A stretch of DNA of 22,875 nt. Source: Deltaproteobacteria bacterium. GTDB taxonomy: Bacteria > Desulfobacterota > DSM-4660 > Desulfatiglandales > B25-G16. The translations under genes were made by a program, and so were the position numbers. Location: the NCBI GenBank assembly GCA_020348625.1, contig CP070752.1:2463500-2486374 (forward strand). Reading direction: 5' to 3'. Below are positions 6,828 to 14,239 of the stretch, piece by piece (position 1 is the first letter of the stretch; each line of letters opens with the position of its first letter). The notes below the pieces were generated by a model. The model did not search any database. It was not told the origin of the DNA and saw only the letters and a list, made by a program, of their open reading frames with translations.

Positions 6828-8105
6828 TCAACCGAACGTACGGATCAAGTGCAGCAGTTTTTCTTCCAGAACCTCGTAGGAAAAATAGCGTTCTGCGACC
6901 TGGTAGTTACACTCAACCATCTCTTCCAAACTCTCTTCATCCTTTAGTATCACTTGAATTCGTGCGATGGCTTTAGAAGAAACGAAACTATCCATGACAA
7001 TCACATCAAATCCCTTTGGCTCTATGTCCGCAATGTAGATGGAGTACCTATTGACGACTATTGGCTTTTTGTAATATACGGCCTCCAGAAATGCATTGCC
7101 AAATCCTTCATAGCCGCTCGGGTAAGTGACCAGGTCTGCGCTCTGGTAAATATCACCAATTGTATAGAGCTTATCCACTGTTTCGCTTGTGCCCCGCTCC
7201 GATGATATCAAATGATCGATATGCACGAGTCTTACTCCCATGCTCCGGCTATAGTCTTCAATCCGAGCAAAATAGTCGGCCCCTTCATCATCCACGGCGT
7301 GGGAGATGATCAGCATTGGATTCGGCAGGTTCAAATCCCTTACGATTTCAATTGAACGTTCAATCCATTTGCGGGGCACTACGCGGGTCGGCTGAAGAAC
7401 AAAGAGATCTCCTTTGCCGAGCCCTATCTTCTGGCGCAGATCATTACAATAATCATCGATTTCAGGAGGCTCAACGGCAAAGTTTAAAACGTTGGGAATT
7501 ACCACATTTGAAATCCCTCTCCTGAAGCTCAGCTGTTCCGAGCCCAGGGAGTTTATCGTCACATGTTGAATCGATGGGAGACCAGGAGGAAACGCCATGT
7601 TAAGATAATCCCTGCAAGCATTTATCAGGAAGCGCTCTCTCTCCCAGGAGAAGTCGTGGTGATGGGCAATGGTCGGAATGCCTGTCTCGGTAATGAACTC
7701 GGTTATGGCAAGCCCGAGGGGGATGTTCATCGGTATGGAGAGGGCATTCTCCGGAACGATTAGATCTATGGCATGCTTGTCTACAAAACGATACAGCTCG
7801 CCTTTCAATTTGCTCTTCATCCTTTGAATTGCCTCGGAGGTTTCCCTCTTCCTGGTTCTTGTGCCAAATATATCCCTTGTGATTTCCCGAATCGAGGGGT
7901 GGTCAAAATAGGCTTCTTTCACGAGAAGGGAATTCTTCTTCGGTCTGTCTAAGAGCCCGGCGAAATAGAAGCAGTTATACCTATTCCTTTCCAGTACCTC
8001 TGCCCACTTCTGGATCTCGAGGGAAACGCCATCGGTTCCGGCGATCCTTGTGGAAACAAAGCCTACGTTTTTAATGCTATGAAATGATCTCGTGATCGCT
8101 CTCAT
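6828..8105 (-). CDS. GT4-family glycosyltransferase
   Basis: The 425-aa protein has the two-Rossmann layout of GT-B enzymes. The N-terminal half begins NVGFVSTRIAGTDGVSLE, a glycine-containing acceptor-side loop. The C-terminal half contains LQPTRVVPRKWIERSI and the E-x7-E nucleotide-sugar motif in GYEGFGNAFLEA. The AGTDGVS loop and the ETGIPTIAHHHDFSWERERF region recall a retaining glycosyltransferase subgroup that includes mannosylglucosylglycerate synthase-like proteins, so a compatible-solute glycoside is possible, but this is unproven. I chose the ATG at 8105 because GGAAGGAGGT lies 11 bases upstream; the longer TTG frame has no such site. It is divergent from the activator gene across 286 bases and shows none of the dyad sites in its own upstream region. 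Confidence 0.8.
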   Translation of the reverse strand: MRAITRSFHSIKNVGFVSTRIAGTDGVSLEIQKWAEVLERNRYNCFYFAGLLDRPKKNSLLVKEAYFDHPSIREITRDIFGTRTRKRETSEAIQRMKSKLKGELYRFVDKHAIDLIVPENALSIPMNIPLGLAITEFITETGIPTIAHHHDFSWERERFLINACRDYLNMAFPPGLPSIQHVTINSLGSEQLSFRRGISNVVIPNVLNFAVEPPEIDDYCNDLRQKIGLGKGDLFVLQPTRVVPRKWIERSIEIVRDLNLPNPMLIISHAVDDEGADYFARIEDYSRSMGVRLVHIDHLISSERGTSETVDKLYTIGDIYQSADLVTYPSGYEGFGNAFLEAVYYKKPIVVNRYSIYIADIEPKGFDVIVMDSFVSSKAIARIQVILKDEESLEEMVECNYQVAERYFSYEVLEEKLLHLIRTFG

Positions 8106-8391
8106 TGTTGCTGCATACCTCCTTCCAAAAATTATCAATCGATTAGCGGTTGGGGCTTAAGAAAACTGAAATTAATTCTATCACTTTCTTTCGCCTAAGT
8201 CCTATGGGTTTCAAACGGTTTCGTATCATCCTACGGGAGATCTCAAGTGCAGATGGGCTGCCTTCTGGATCAGCCTGAAGGAAGCTACGGATTAAACGCA
8301 AGAATCGATTTTCTTTTTTCCTTGACTAGAATCTTTATTTATATTTAATGCACTCTATGCGAAGAACATGCGCAATGGTGAGAGCAGATAG
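8106..8391. other. Divergent intergenic region between glycosyltransferase and activator
   Basis: Apart from the sigma-70-like promoter at 8322-8349, I see no gene and none of the 17-bp activator dyads here. The activator therefore does not appear to regulate itself through the same sites. Confidence 0.5.
8322..8349 (+). promoter_or_regulatory. Sigma-70-type promoter for the activator gene
   Basis: TTGACT (8322-8327), a 16-base spacer and TTTAAT (8344-8349) match the housekeeping consensus at ten of twelve positions. The ATG of the activator is 42 bases downstream, which suggests basal expression of the regulator. Confidence 0.55.
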
Positions 8392-9792
8392 ATGAGATCT
8401 ATCCTGGTTATTTCAAACGAACAAAAGGTCTGCGGATCTATAAGCAGTTGTTTCGATACGCGATACAAGGTTAGCGTTGCGTTGAATGCAGATGCCGCCC
8501 TCGATACGCTTAAGAAAAGGCGATATGACCTCATATTCGTTGATCTAGAAATCCTCAGGAGATCAGGCTCCGGCAATGGGTACAAGGCTGCCATGGAGCC
8601 ATTCTGGCACCTCTATCCTACCATCGAAATCATCGTTATGTGCTCGCAAGAAATGATCAGAGAGGCTGTGATGGCGGTGAAGGCGGGCGCAAGCGACTAC
8701 CTCACCTATCCCATAAATCCGGACGAGGTTAAACACGTAACGGAAAGCCTTCACGAGTACTTAATCTCCCAATCCGAGCTGGATTATCTCCGCGATCAGT
8801 TCTGGCAGAGCGACTCATTGGAACTCGTTCATACTAGCAGCACTGTGGTGAAAAAGGCCTACGAGAAGATACGCTCTGTTGCGCCAACTAAAAGTACAGT
8901 GCTGCTTATCGGGGAAACGGGAACGGGAAAAGGCGAATTGGCGAAACTGATACATCGGCACAGCAGTCGGCGGGATGCCCAATTGATCAGCGTTCATTGC
9001 GGAGCAATCCCAGACACACTTTTAGAGAGCGAGCTGTTCGGCCACGAAAAAGGAGCCTTCACCGGCGCTGTCCGGAGAAGACTTGGAAAATTTGAGATAG
9101 CAACGGGGGGAACAATCTTTCTCGACGAGATTGGAACCATAACTCCCTCCGCTCAGATCAAGCTCCTGCAGATCCTCCAGGATCAAACCTTTCAACGCGT
9201 TGGAGGTGAAGAAACCCTCGAAGCCAACGTGAGGGTCATTGCTGCCACAAATACGGACCTCAAAAAGATGTGTGAAGACGGCCAATTCAGAAAAGATCTC
9301 TATTATCGATTAAATGTCTTCCCAATAGAGGTTCCACCCCTGCGGGATCGACCGGAGGATATTCCTCATCTTGTTGAGGTCTTTTTGAAAAGGATGAACA
9401 AATTCAGCTCCAAGGAGATACACGACATCCATCCCCGTGTATTGGAGGCTTTCAGAAGATACTCTTGGCCCGGAAACATACGGGAACTGGAAAACCTTAT
9501 GGAGAGGGCTTACATACTTGAAACCTCCTCGCTGCTCACACCAGAGAGCTTCCCGAGTGAACTATTCGAATCAGAAGTACCGTCAGCAAGCGTCTTTTTC
9601 GATACCCAGCTCACCTTGACGGAAGTCAGACACAAAGGCATAGAGGATATTGAAAGGCGCTACCTGAAAGAGGTGCTGGCCAAAAATCAGGGAAGAATAA
9701 AGGAGTCGGCATCAGTGGCAGGAGTAACCACACGCCAACTCCACAAACTGATGAAACGGTACGGCATCAGAAAAGAGGACTTCAAATCGTAA
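8392..9792 (+). CDS. NtrC-family sigma-54-dependent transcriptional activator with degenerate receiver
   Basis: The 466-aa protein has three domains. The receiver (1-125) keeps the phosphoacceptor-like Asp51 (FVDLE). The acidic pair is replaced by Ser8-Asn9 and the conserved lysine by Tyr107 (DYLTYPIN), so ordinary phosphorylation is doubtful. The AAA+ domain (about 145-375) has Walker A GETGTGKG (174-181), the sigma-54 contact loop GAFTGA (221-226), Walker B TIFLDE (241-246), the arginine-finger region [10 protein letters not shown] and [10 protein letters not shown] Fis-type helix-turn-helix is at 434-459. Thus it is competent to remodel sigma-54 polymerase. No partner kinase is in the window. 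It sits amid five sigma-54 promoters that share dyad sites, making it their likely activator. GGTGAG upstream of the ATG serves as ribosome site. Confidence 0.95.
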   Translation: MRSILVISNEQKVCGSISSCFDTRYKVSVALNADAALDTLKKRRYDLIFVDLEILRRSGSGNGYKAAMEPFWHLYPTIEIIVMCSQEMIREAVMAVKAGASDYLTYPINPDEVKHVTESLHEYLISQSELDYLRDQFWQSDSLELVHTSSTVVKKAYEKIRSVAPTKSTVLLIGETGTGKGELAKLIHRHSSRRDAQLISVHCGAIPDTLLESELFGHEKGAFTGAVRRRLGKFEIATGGTIFLDEIGTITPSAQIKLLQILQDQTFQRVGGEETLEANVRVIAATNTDLKKMCEDGQFRKDLYYRLNVFPIEVPPLRDRPEDIPHLVEVFLKRMNKFSSKEIHDIHPRVLEAFRRYSWPGNIRELENLMERAYILETSSLLTPESFPSELFESEVPSASVFFDTQLTLTEVRHKGIEDIERRYLKEVLAKNQGRIKESASVAGVTTRQLHKLMKRYGIRKEDFKS

Positions 9793-9812
9793 GATCACAT
9801 TCGAGAGTCTGG

Positions 9813-9830
9813 AACGGCACCCGGGCTGTT
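9813..9830 (+). terminator. Weak candidate terminator after the activator gene
   Basis: AACGGC and GCTGTT (with one G-U pair) form a six-base stem around ACCCGG, followed by CTTTACGTT. The T-run is poor, so this is only a candidate. Confidence 0.3.
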
Positions 9831-9890
9831 CTTTACGTTCCTACTACGTATCCCGCAAAGATCTGATCACGATAAACGCCGTCTTTGGGT

Positions 9891-9937
9891 CGGAATGGGT
9901 TGTTCCGATAGATTTTATATCGGAACTTGCGCTTCCT
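9891..9937 (+). promoter_or_regulatory. Activator site pair A+B of P2
   Basis: Site A is CGGAATGGGTTGTTCCG (9891-9907) and site B is CGGAACTTGCGCTTCCT (9921-9937). The starts are 30 bases apart, as at P1, P3 and P4. Confidence 0.8.
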
Positions 9938-10025
9938 GTTCATGGATTTCCCTTTCGATTCAGCATATTAATCCCTTTCATGATTCGCTTCCCCGCCTTT
10001 AGCATGTGCCTTGCCCGGTGATTAT

Positions 10026-10042
10026 CGGAACTTTGAGTTCTG
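10026..10042 (+). promoter_or_regulatory. Activator site C of P2
   Basis: CGGAACTTTGAGTTCTG starts 71 bases upstream of the -24 box and 105 bases after site B. Confidence 0.8.
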
Positions 10043-10077
10043 GTGGTGTTCCTCCTGAAATCCAAAATAGTAATGAA

Positions 10078-10111
10078 TATCAGCAGGTTACTGATATGGC
10101 ACAGTAATTGC
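10078..10111 (+). promoter_or_regulatory. Sigma-54 promoter P2 with IHF-like element
   Basis: TGGCAC-agtaa-TTGC (10097-10111) is a perfect -24/-12 promoter. TATCAG-cagg-TTA (10078-10090), one mismatch from the IHF consensus, starts 19 bases upstream. The expected transcript start is near 10123, about 35 bases before the ATG at 10158. Confidence 0.9.
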
Positions 10112-10157
10112 GGTATTGAGTATCGTAACAAGCAAAACCTTTAATAGAGGAAAGGAA

Positions 10158-10526
10158 ATGTTCTGGGGGTTTTGGAAAAAGGGGTCTGTGCCAGCAAAGC
10201 CATTAAATGCACAGAGGTTACGGAAACCGCAGGTTTTACCGCAGGCGGTGGGAAGGGAATTAATAGTACAGTTGGGAAAGAATCCTGACTGGGTGTGGAA
10301 CCTCAAAAGCGTTGTGCACAAGAGCCCGAGGGGCAAACATCGCTATAGCGTCCGGGTTTTTGATCAGGCACAGGCAGTGGGAATGGGGATTAGCGTGGTG
10401 AACTACGGCTCGCTCGACGACCATCCCGAGTTGATTCTCTTCGAGGGCTGGTATGACAGGAAATCGTGGAAAGCCCACATCAAAGAAATGGTGAAAGCAG
10501 AAGAATCATTGCCTCGGGCGGCCTAG
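10158..10526 (+). CDS. Small protein of unknown function, paralogue 1
   Basis: The 122-aa protein begins MFWGFWKKG and contains PQAVGRELIVQLGKNPDWVW, a variable linker, RVFDQAQAVG, and LILFEGWYDRKSWKAHI. About half of its residues recur in the protein at 11676-12038, so the two are duplicates. No known domain or catalytic motif is apparent; it has no signal peptide beyond a short aromatic start. The ATG at 10158 follows GAGGAAAGGA, and an upstream in-frame start would lie before the predicted sigma-54 transcription start. It is the first gene of the P2 transcript and probably activated strongly under one condition. Function unknown. Confidence 0.75.
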   Translation: MFWGFWKKGSVPAKPLNAQRLRKPQVLPQAVGRELIVQLGKNPDWVWNLKSVVHKSPRGKHRYSVRVFDQAQAVGMGISVVNYGSLDDHPELILFEGWYDRKSWKAHIKEMVKAEESLPRAA

Positions 10527-10611
10527 AGGCTGATCAAGTGCCGGACTACTCCAAATCATGGGGGTATTCCTTCTACACCACGAGAGCCTGGGATTGGAAG
10601 AGGCAATAAAG

Positions 10612-10944
10612 ATGGAAGCAGAACAAAAACCAACTTACATCAACGGTATCATTGTTCCGGTTGATTGGGATGAGAAGGGAAATGTGATCGCTGCGGCCAT
10701 TTCTTGCCACGGCGAGGTCGAGTACCGAATTGAGAATAACACAAAGGGATCTGAATTGCTCTCTTTAGTCCAAGAGGAGGTGGAAGTCACTGGCATTGTG
10801 AGGGAGAAAGGCGACAGGAAGCTAATCACTGTGACTGAATATCAAATAAGTAAGCGTGTCGGATCACTTGCTGATTTTTTTGGATTAAAGGCAGCTCGCA
10901 GCGGACAACCGCCGGATAAGATTGGTGAGCCTTTGGGAGGCTGA
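10612..10944 (+). CDS. Small conserved protein, unknown function (possible OB-like fold)
   Basis: The 110-aa protein has alternating strands: YINGIIVPVDWDEKGNVIAAAIS, then EVEYRIENN, then EEVEVTGIVREKGDRKLITVTEYQI. The repeated hydrophobic alternation with a turn-rich GNV/GDR pattern resembles a small beta-barrel such as an OB fold, though no binding residue can be named. A short helix and a flexible tail (residues 85-110) follow. The ATG at 10612 is chosen because the conserved-looking strand region begins right after it and GGAAGAGG precedes it; a longer frame from 10558 is possible. It lies 85 bases after paralogue 1, in the same direction, and probably shares the P2 transcript. Confidence 0.6.
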   Translation: MEAEQKPTYINGIIVPVDWDEKGNVIAAAISCHGEVEYRIENNTKGSELLSLVQEEVEVTGIVREKGDRKLITVTEYQISKRVGSLADFFGLKAARSGQPPDKIGEPLGG

Positions 10945-11124
10945 GAGAGAGGCTGTTGGATGATCTCGAACATGCCGGGCATTTCTTCAGCCCGCCTGCC
11001 TTGTGGAGCAACTGCTGCCGACCACCGTTCCATCGTATGCCGTCAGAAGAACAGTTGCAAACTATTGACCTGATAGCGCTCTCTTGTTGAAAAATGCGTG
11101 GTCCACTCCAAGAAGGAGTCAGCT

Positions 11125-11361
11125 TTGGACGCTTATGCAAAACCAATTCCTCGATCGGGATCGAGAAACATATTTTGCCCTTACTATGATGGCTGCCTAG
11201 ATCATGCGGTCCAGCGCTGCTGGCAGTCATGGAACTGCTCTTGCTGTCCTCACAGGGCGACGCAATCTATTGCTGAATGCGGCAGTTTTATTGGCACGGA
11301 CGAACCGCCGTGTGATGTGCCGGCAAATATTATGATTGAAATTGAGAGACCAATTATTTAA
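11125..11361 (+). CDS. Cysteine-rich small protein, possible metal-binding
   Basis: The 78-aa protein carries CPYYDGC (C-x5-C), CWQSWNCSCC and further cysteines in ECGS and PPCD, which could bind zinc or iron-sulfur. An AAGGAG ribosome site six bases upstream points to a TTG start at 11125; a GTG at 11098 would give a longer form. It is the third gene in line after P2, with a gap of about 180 bases. I recognise no named family with confidence, although NIFCPxYxxCLDHA-type segments seem familiar from small deltaproteobacterial proteins. Confidence 0.5.
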   Translation: MDAYAKPIPRSGSRNIFCPYYDGCLDHAVQRCWQSWNCSCCPHRATQSIAECGSFIGTDEPPCDVPANIMIEIERPII

Positions 11362-11406
11362 CCAGCAACCGCCTGGACACGGTGAATGATGCGCACCTCC
11401 TTCCAT

Positions 11407-11453
11407 CGGAATAAGGTGTTCCGATCCAGATAGTATCGGAACCAAAATTTCTC
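11407..11453 (+). promoter_or_regulatory. Activator site pair A+B of P3
   Basis: Site A is CGGAATAAGGTGTTCCG (11407-11423) and site B is CGGAACCAAAATTTCTC (11437-11453), 30 bases apart start to start. Confidence 0.8.
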
Positions 11454-11539
11454 TTGTGCTCATTTGCTATTAATTTCAGAGAGTTACACCATCATTTTCT
11501 TATCTATCTGATATAAGCTGGGGGTATTCTCGTGAAAAT

Positions 11540-11556
11540 CGGAACTCTTGGTTCTG
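11540..11556 (+). promoter_or_regulatory. Activator site C of P3
   Basis: CGGAACTCTTGGTTCTG begins 71 bases before the -24 box and 103 bases after site B. Confidence 0.8.
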
Positions 11557-11591
11557 ATGATCACTGATGAAGATATTAAAAAAACATGAAA

Positions 11592-11625
11592 AATCAGCAT
11601 GTTATGAGTATGGCACAGCTATTGC
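11592..11625 (+). promoter_or_regulatory. Sigma-54 promoter P3 with IHF-like element
   Basis: TGGCAC-agcta-TTGC (11611-11625) is a perfect -24/-12 promoter. AATCAG-catg-TTA (11592-11604), one mismatch from the IHF consensus, starts 19 bases upstream. The expected transcript start is near 11637. Confidence 0.9.
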
Positions 11626-11675
11626 TGATTCATATTATGAGTATTTCAGCAAATTAAACTGAACAGGAGAAGAAC

Positions 11676-12038
11676 ATGACGTGGAATTTCTGGAAAAAGA
11701 AACCGGCAACCGAAGCCCGGTCGAAAACGGAGAAACTGCATAGGCCGCAGGATATCCCGCAGGCTGTGGGCAGAGATTTGATCGTCAACATGGGCAAGAA
11801 TCCTGATTGGGTGTGGCGATTGAAATGTGTGGTGCGCGGGCAGGAAAATGAAAAGAGCCGCTATGATTTTAGGGTTTTTGATGAGGCCGAGGTCGCAAAG
11901 GCCCAGGTCAAAGTCAAAGATTATACCTCCTTCGACGAGCATCTCGAGCTCATCCTTTTTCATGGATGGTTCGACAAGAAATCGTGGACGACTCACATAG
12001 AAGAGGGGCCACCGAAGCCCTTGCCTAAAGCCGCCTAA
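11676..12038 (+). CDS. Small protein of unknown function, paralogue 2
   Basis: The 120-aa protein begins MTWNFWKKK and shares with paralogue 1 (10158-10526) the blocks PQAVGRDLIVNMGKNPDWVW, FRVFDEAEVAKA and LILFHGWFDKKSW. The shared core is about residues 25-105, while the N- and C-terminal ends differ. No known domain is visible, and there is no signal peptide or membrane helix. The ATG follows AGGAG at 11665-11669. It is the only gene between P3 and a strong terminator at 12111, so it is a one-gene unit under the same kind of promoter as its paralogue. High single-condition expression is likely; function is unknown. Confidence 0.8.
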   Translation: MTWNFWKKKPATEARSKTEKLHRPQDIPQAVGRDLIVNMGKNPDWVWRLKCVVRGQENEKSRYDFRVFDEAEVAKAQVKVKDYTSFDEHLELILFHGWFDKKSWTTHIEEGPPKPLPKAA

Positions 12039-12110
12039 GACTGGGGGAGAATGCGCTGAACAGGCAGGAATGACCAGGCTGCGCTGCGGCAATAGGGGCG
12101 GAAATAAATA

Positions 12111-12135
12111 GAGGAGGAGTTTCCTCCTCTTTTTT
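12111..12135 (+). terminator. Strong rho-independent terminator
   Basis: GAGGAGGA and TCCTCCTC form an 8-bp perfect stem around a 3-base loop, followed by six T residues. It closes the P3 transcript after paralogue 2. Confidence 0.92.
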
Positions 12136-12161
12136 AATGGCAGCATCGCTTACCACAGAAA

Positions 12162-12287
12162 ATGTCATTCCTTTGGTCAGAAGCTTTGGGAATGTCTTCA
12201 GGCGTCACGTCTCAAGAGCCACAACAAATCTGGGTGCAGGAGTCTCTGAAGCAGCTCAATAGCAATCCCTTTCGAGAAATCCGATGA
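12162..12287 (+). CDS. Possible 41-aa ORF upstream of the zinc-ribbon gene
   Basis: An ATG at 12162 opens a 41-aa frame containing SQEPQQIWVQESLKQLNSNP and ends in a TGA that overlaps the ATG of the zinc-ribbon gene. There is no good ribosome site and no recognised family. The overlap is the only reason to list it. Confidence 0.2.
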   Translation: MSFLWSEALGMSSGVTSQEPQQIWVQESLKQLNSNPFREIR

Positions 12288-12502
12288 AAGACAAGGTAAT
12301 TACGTGCGTTCAGTGTGAAAACCCTTTTGTTTTTGCCGTTGCCGAGCAGGCCCGTTTTCATGAACGCGGCTTTGACATTCCAAAGCGATGTCCAGAATGC
12401 CGAAAAAAGAAGTTCAGAGCGATTGAGATAACTGAAAGGTTACAGCACAAGGGAAACAAGAAACAGGGTTGGCGAAGGGATAGCGAGAACGATAGAGCTT
12501 GA
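12284..12502 (+). CDS. Zinc-ribbon domain protein (zf-trcl-like)
   Basis: The 72-aa protein has CVQC near residues 8-11 and CPEC near residues 36-39, a four-cysteine zinc ribbon of the small 'probable zinc-ribbon' type (PF13451). FVFAVAEQARFHERGFDIPKR, which is characteristic of the family, lies between the cysteine pairs. The tail is basic and probably disordered, so nucleic-acid contact is possible. It is followed 27 bases later by the MFS transporter gene and may be co-transcribed with it. The ribosome site is weak. The family is widespread but without a firm function. Confidence 0.8.
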   Translation: MKDKVITCVQCENPFVFAVAEQARFHERGFDIPKRCPECRKKKFRAIEITERLQHKGNKKQGWRRDSENDRA

Positions 12503-12529
12503 AGGCTATGATTTGATCAATGGAATACG

Positions 12530-13915
12530 ATGACACCCCGCACAAAACGCAATCTAAAGAATTCGATCTATGATGGTATGTTTGCCAACATGTTTGCGAC
12601 TCTTACCGGAGGCATGTTTCTTACGGGCTTTGCCCTTTATCTTGGCATGAACGAATTTATGATTGGCCTCCTCGCGTCAATGCCCTTTATGGTCACGGTA
12701 TTCCAGCTACCCGCCTCATATGGCATCCTCAGAACTGGAAAACAAAAAGCAATTGCCTGCTGGGCTGCAGCAGCAGCACGCGTGATATGGATTCCCATTG
12801 TTGTGGTCACTTTGCTGTCCGTTATATCGCATTTAAATGGGGTGGGGATTATCCTCGGCCTCATCTTTCTCTCTTACGCTTTCGTCTCTATCAGCTATGT
12901 GTCCTGGCTCTCGTGGATGTCAGATCTTGTTCCCGAGGATATCCGAGGCAGCTTTTTTGGAACGAGAAATATGATCTGCGGTGCAGCCGGGATGATCGTA
13001 CTGGTGGTTTTCGGAAGGCTTCTTGATAGCCTGAACGGCTACGTGTGGGGAGCCTTGCCTGTCGGATTTGGGATCACGTTTATATCAGCCACGTTTTTTG
13101 GGATATTCAGCCTCTATTTCCTGAATCAGATTTCAGAACCGGACAACGGCAGTAGGGCTGAGACGCCTCATTCGTTTGTTAAAACCTTTACCATTCCTTT
13201 TGCTGAGCCCAATCTCAAGAGGTTTTTGCTCTTCACCTTTTTGTGGAGCTTCTCGGTATATCTTGCCAGCCCCTTTTTCACCCTCTATTACCTTCGGGAT
13301 CTCCATTTCAGTTACAGCTTTGTAGCAGTCCTTGGCATGATCTCAGCCCTTGCTGATTTGATCGGCATGAAAGTGTGGGGGAGGATCTCCGATAGAGTAA
13401 AGAACAAAGCGGTCATTCAGTTTGCGGGGCGGATTGCCATTTTCCTGCCTTTAGCATGGGTCCTGGCAAGACCACGCAGCATCGTAATGCCAGTGGTCCT
13501 TCATGTTGTGGGAGGCGGTTTCTGGGCGGGTATCAACCTCTGTATGAACAACCTGTTGCTGAGTATCTCGCCTAGGGAAGATAGGGCATCGTTTTTCTCT
13601 CTTTACAACATCGTGGGAGGTCTTGGCGCAGCCACAGCACCCATTTTGGCCGGGCTTTTGCTTGAATCCATCAGCCAACTAGATCTGCATCTGTTTTCCT
13701 GGAACCTGTTTCCGGTTCATGTCATATTCATAACTTCCACCCTGCTCAGACTACTAAGCTTCCGGTTTTTGAAGGATGTGCATGAACCGGAGGAGGTACC
13801 CGTCGGACAGATGGTCAGAATACTGAGGAGCGTTCGCGGATTGAATATGACCAACGGGTTCAGCTACCTGCTGCACCCATTTATCCACAGCGCTCGAGAA
13901 AAACGGGAGTTTTAG
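12530..13915 (+). CDS. MFS-family transporter
   Basis: The 461-aa membrane protein has about 12 hydrophobic helices in two six-helix halves separated by a polar loop (EPDNGSRAETPHS, near residue 210). The loop between helices 2 and 3 has YGILRTGKQKA, and that between helices 8 and 9 has GRISDRVKNK, the latter a GxxxDRxGRK-like signature of the major facilitator superfamily. The helix-4 loop carries SDLVPEDIRGSFFGTRN, also common in this class. Substrate cannot be told from sequence. No dyad sites or sigma-54 promoter lie directly upstream, but the gene lies between two regulated units. It could export a product of the aminomutase operon downstream, as speculation. Confidence 0.85.
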   Translation: MTPRTKRNLKNSIYDGMFANMFATLTGGMFLTGFALYLGMNEFMIGLLASMPFMVTVFQLPASYGILRTGKQKAIACWAAAAARVIWIPIVVVTLLSVISHLNGVGIILGLIFLSYAFVSISYVSWLSWMSDLVPEDIRGSFFGTRNMICGAAGMIVLVVFGRLLDSLNGYVWGALPVGFGITFISATFFGIFSLYFLNQISEPDNGSRAETPHSFVKTFTIPFAEPNLKRFLLFTFLWSFSVYLASPFFTLYYLRDLHFSYSFVAVLGMISALADLIGMKVWGRISDRVKNKAVIQFAGRIAIFLPLAWVLARPRSIVMPVVLHVVGGGFWAGINLCMNNLLLSISPREDRASFFSLYNIVGGLGAATAPILAGLLLESISQLDLHLFSWNLFPVHVIFITSTLLRLLSFRFLKDVHEPEEVPVGQMVRILRSVRGLNMTNGFSYLLHPFIHSAREKREF

Positions 13916-13992
13916 CCCTGATGATGACTGAGGCCTTCTGGCACATCCCAATGGTGACCTCCCTGAGAGCCAAAAACAGCCAAACAATAGTT

Positions 13993-14039
13993 CGGAACTT
14001 GCGGTTCCGCTACCCACAACATCGGAACTTGCTTTTCTT
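13993..14039 (+). promoter_or_regulatory. Activator site pair A+B of P4
   Basis: Site A is CGGAACTTGCGGTTCCG (13993-14009), which has perfectly palindromic half-sites, and site B is CGGAACTTGCTTTTCTT (14023-14039). The two start 30 bases apart. Confidence 0.85.
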
Positions 14040-14124
14040 ATGCCTATTTTTTACCTCATATCAACTAATTAGCTTATTACCGTGCCCCATTATGAAGCGC
14101 CTGGGTTATTTTCTTGGCAGGTAT

Positions 14125-14141
14125 CGGAACTATCAGTTCTG
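14125..14141 (+). promoter_or_regulatory. Activator site C of P4
   Basis: CGGAACTATCAGTTCTG begins 71 bases upstream of the -24 box and 102 bases after site B. Confidence 0.85.
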
Positions 14142-14176
14142 ATTCCTATCTGCCTGAAAGCTTAATAGATTAGTTA

Positions 14177-14210
14177 TATCAATAGGTTATACCTATGGCA
14201 TGGTCGTTGC
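14177..14210 (+). promoter_or_regulatory. Sigma-54 promoter P4 with IHF-like element, driving the aminomutase operon
   Basis: TGGCAT-ggtcg-TTGC (14196-14210) is a near-perfect -24/-12 promoter. TATCAA-tagg-TTA (14177-14189), a full IHF consensus match identical to that at P1, starts 19 bases upstream. Transcription should begin near 14222, leaving a leader of about 267 bases before the first gene. Confidence 0.88.
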
Positions 14211-14239
14211 TTTCTCGTTCAACACCTAGATTGCAACCC

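Noticed and set aside
12137..12262. A 41-aa frame starting at the T-run of the P3 terminator
   Set aside because: The start lies immediately after the terminator with no ribosome site, and its composition is not convincing.
13916..14141. Repeated CGGAACTTGC motifs as a CRISPR-like or transposon repeat
   Set aside because: The repeats are short dyads with fixed spacing to sigma-54 promoters, which fits activator binding sites; there are no uniform repeat-spacer units or transposase.
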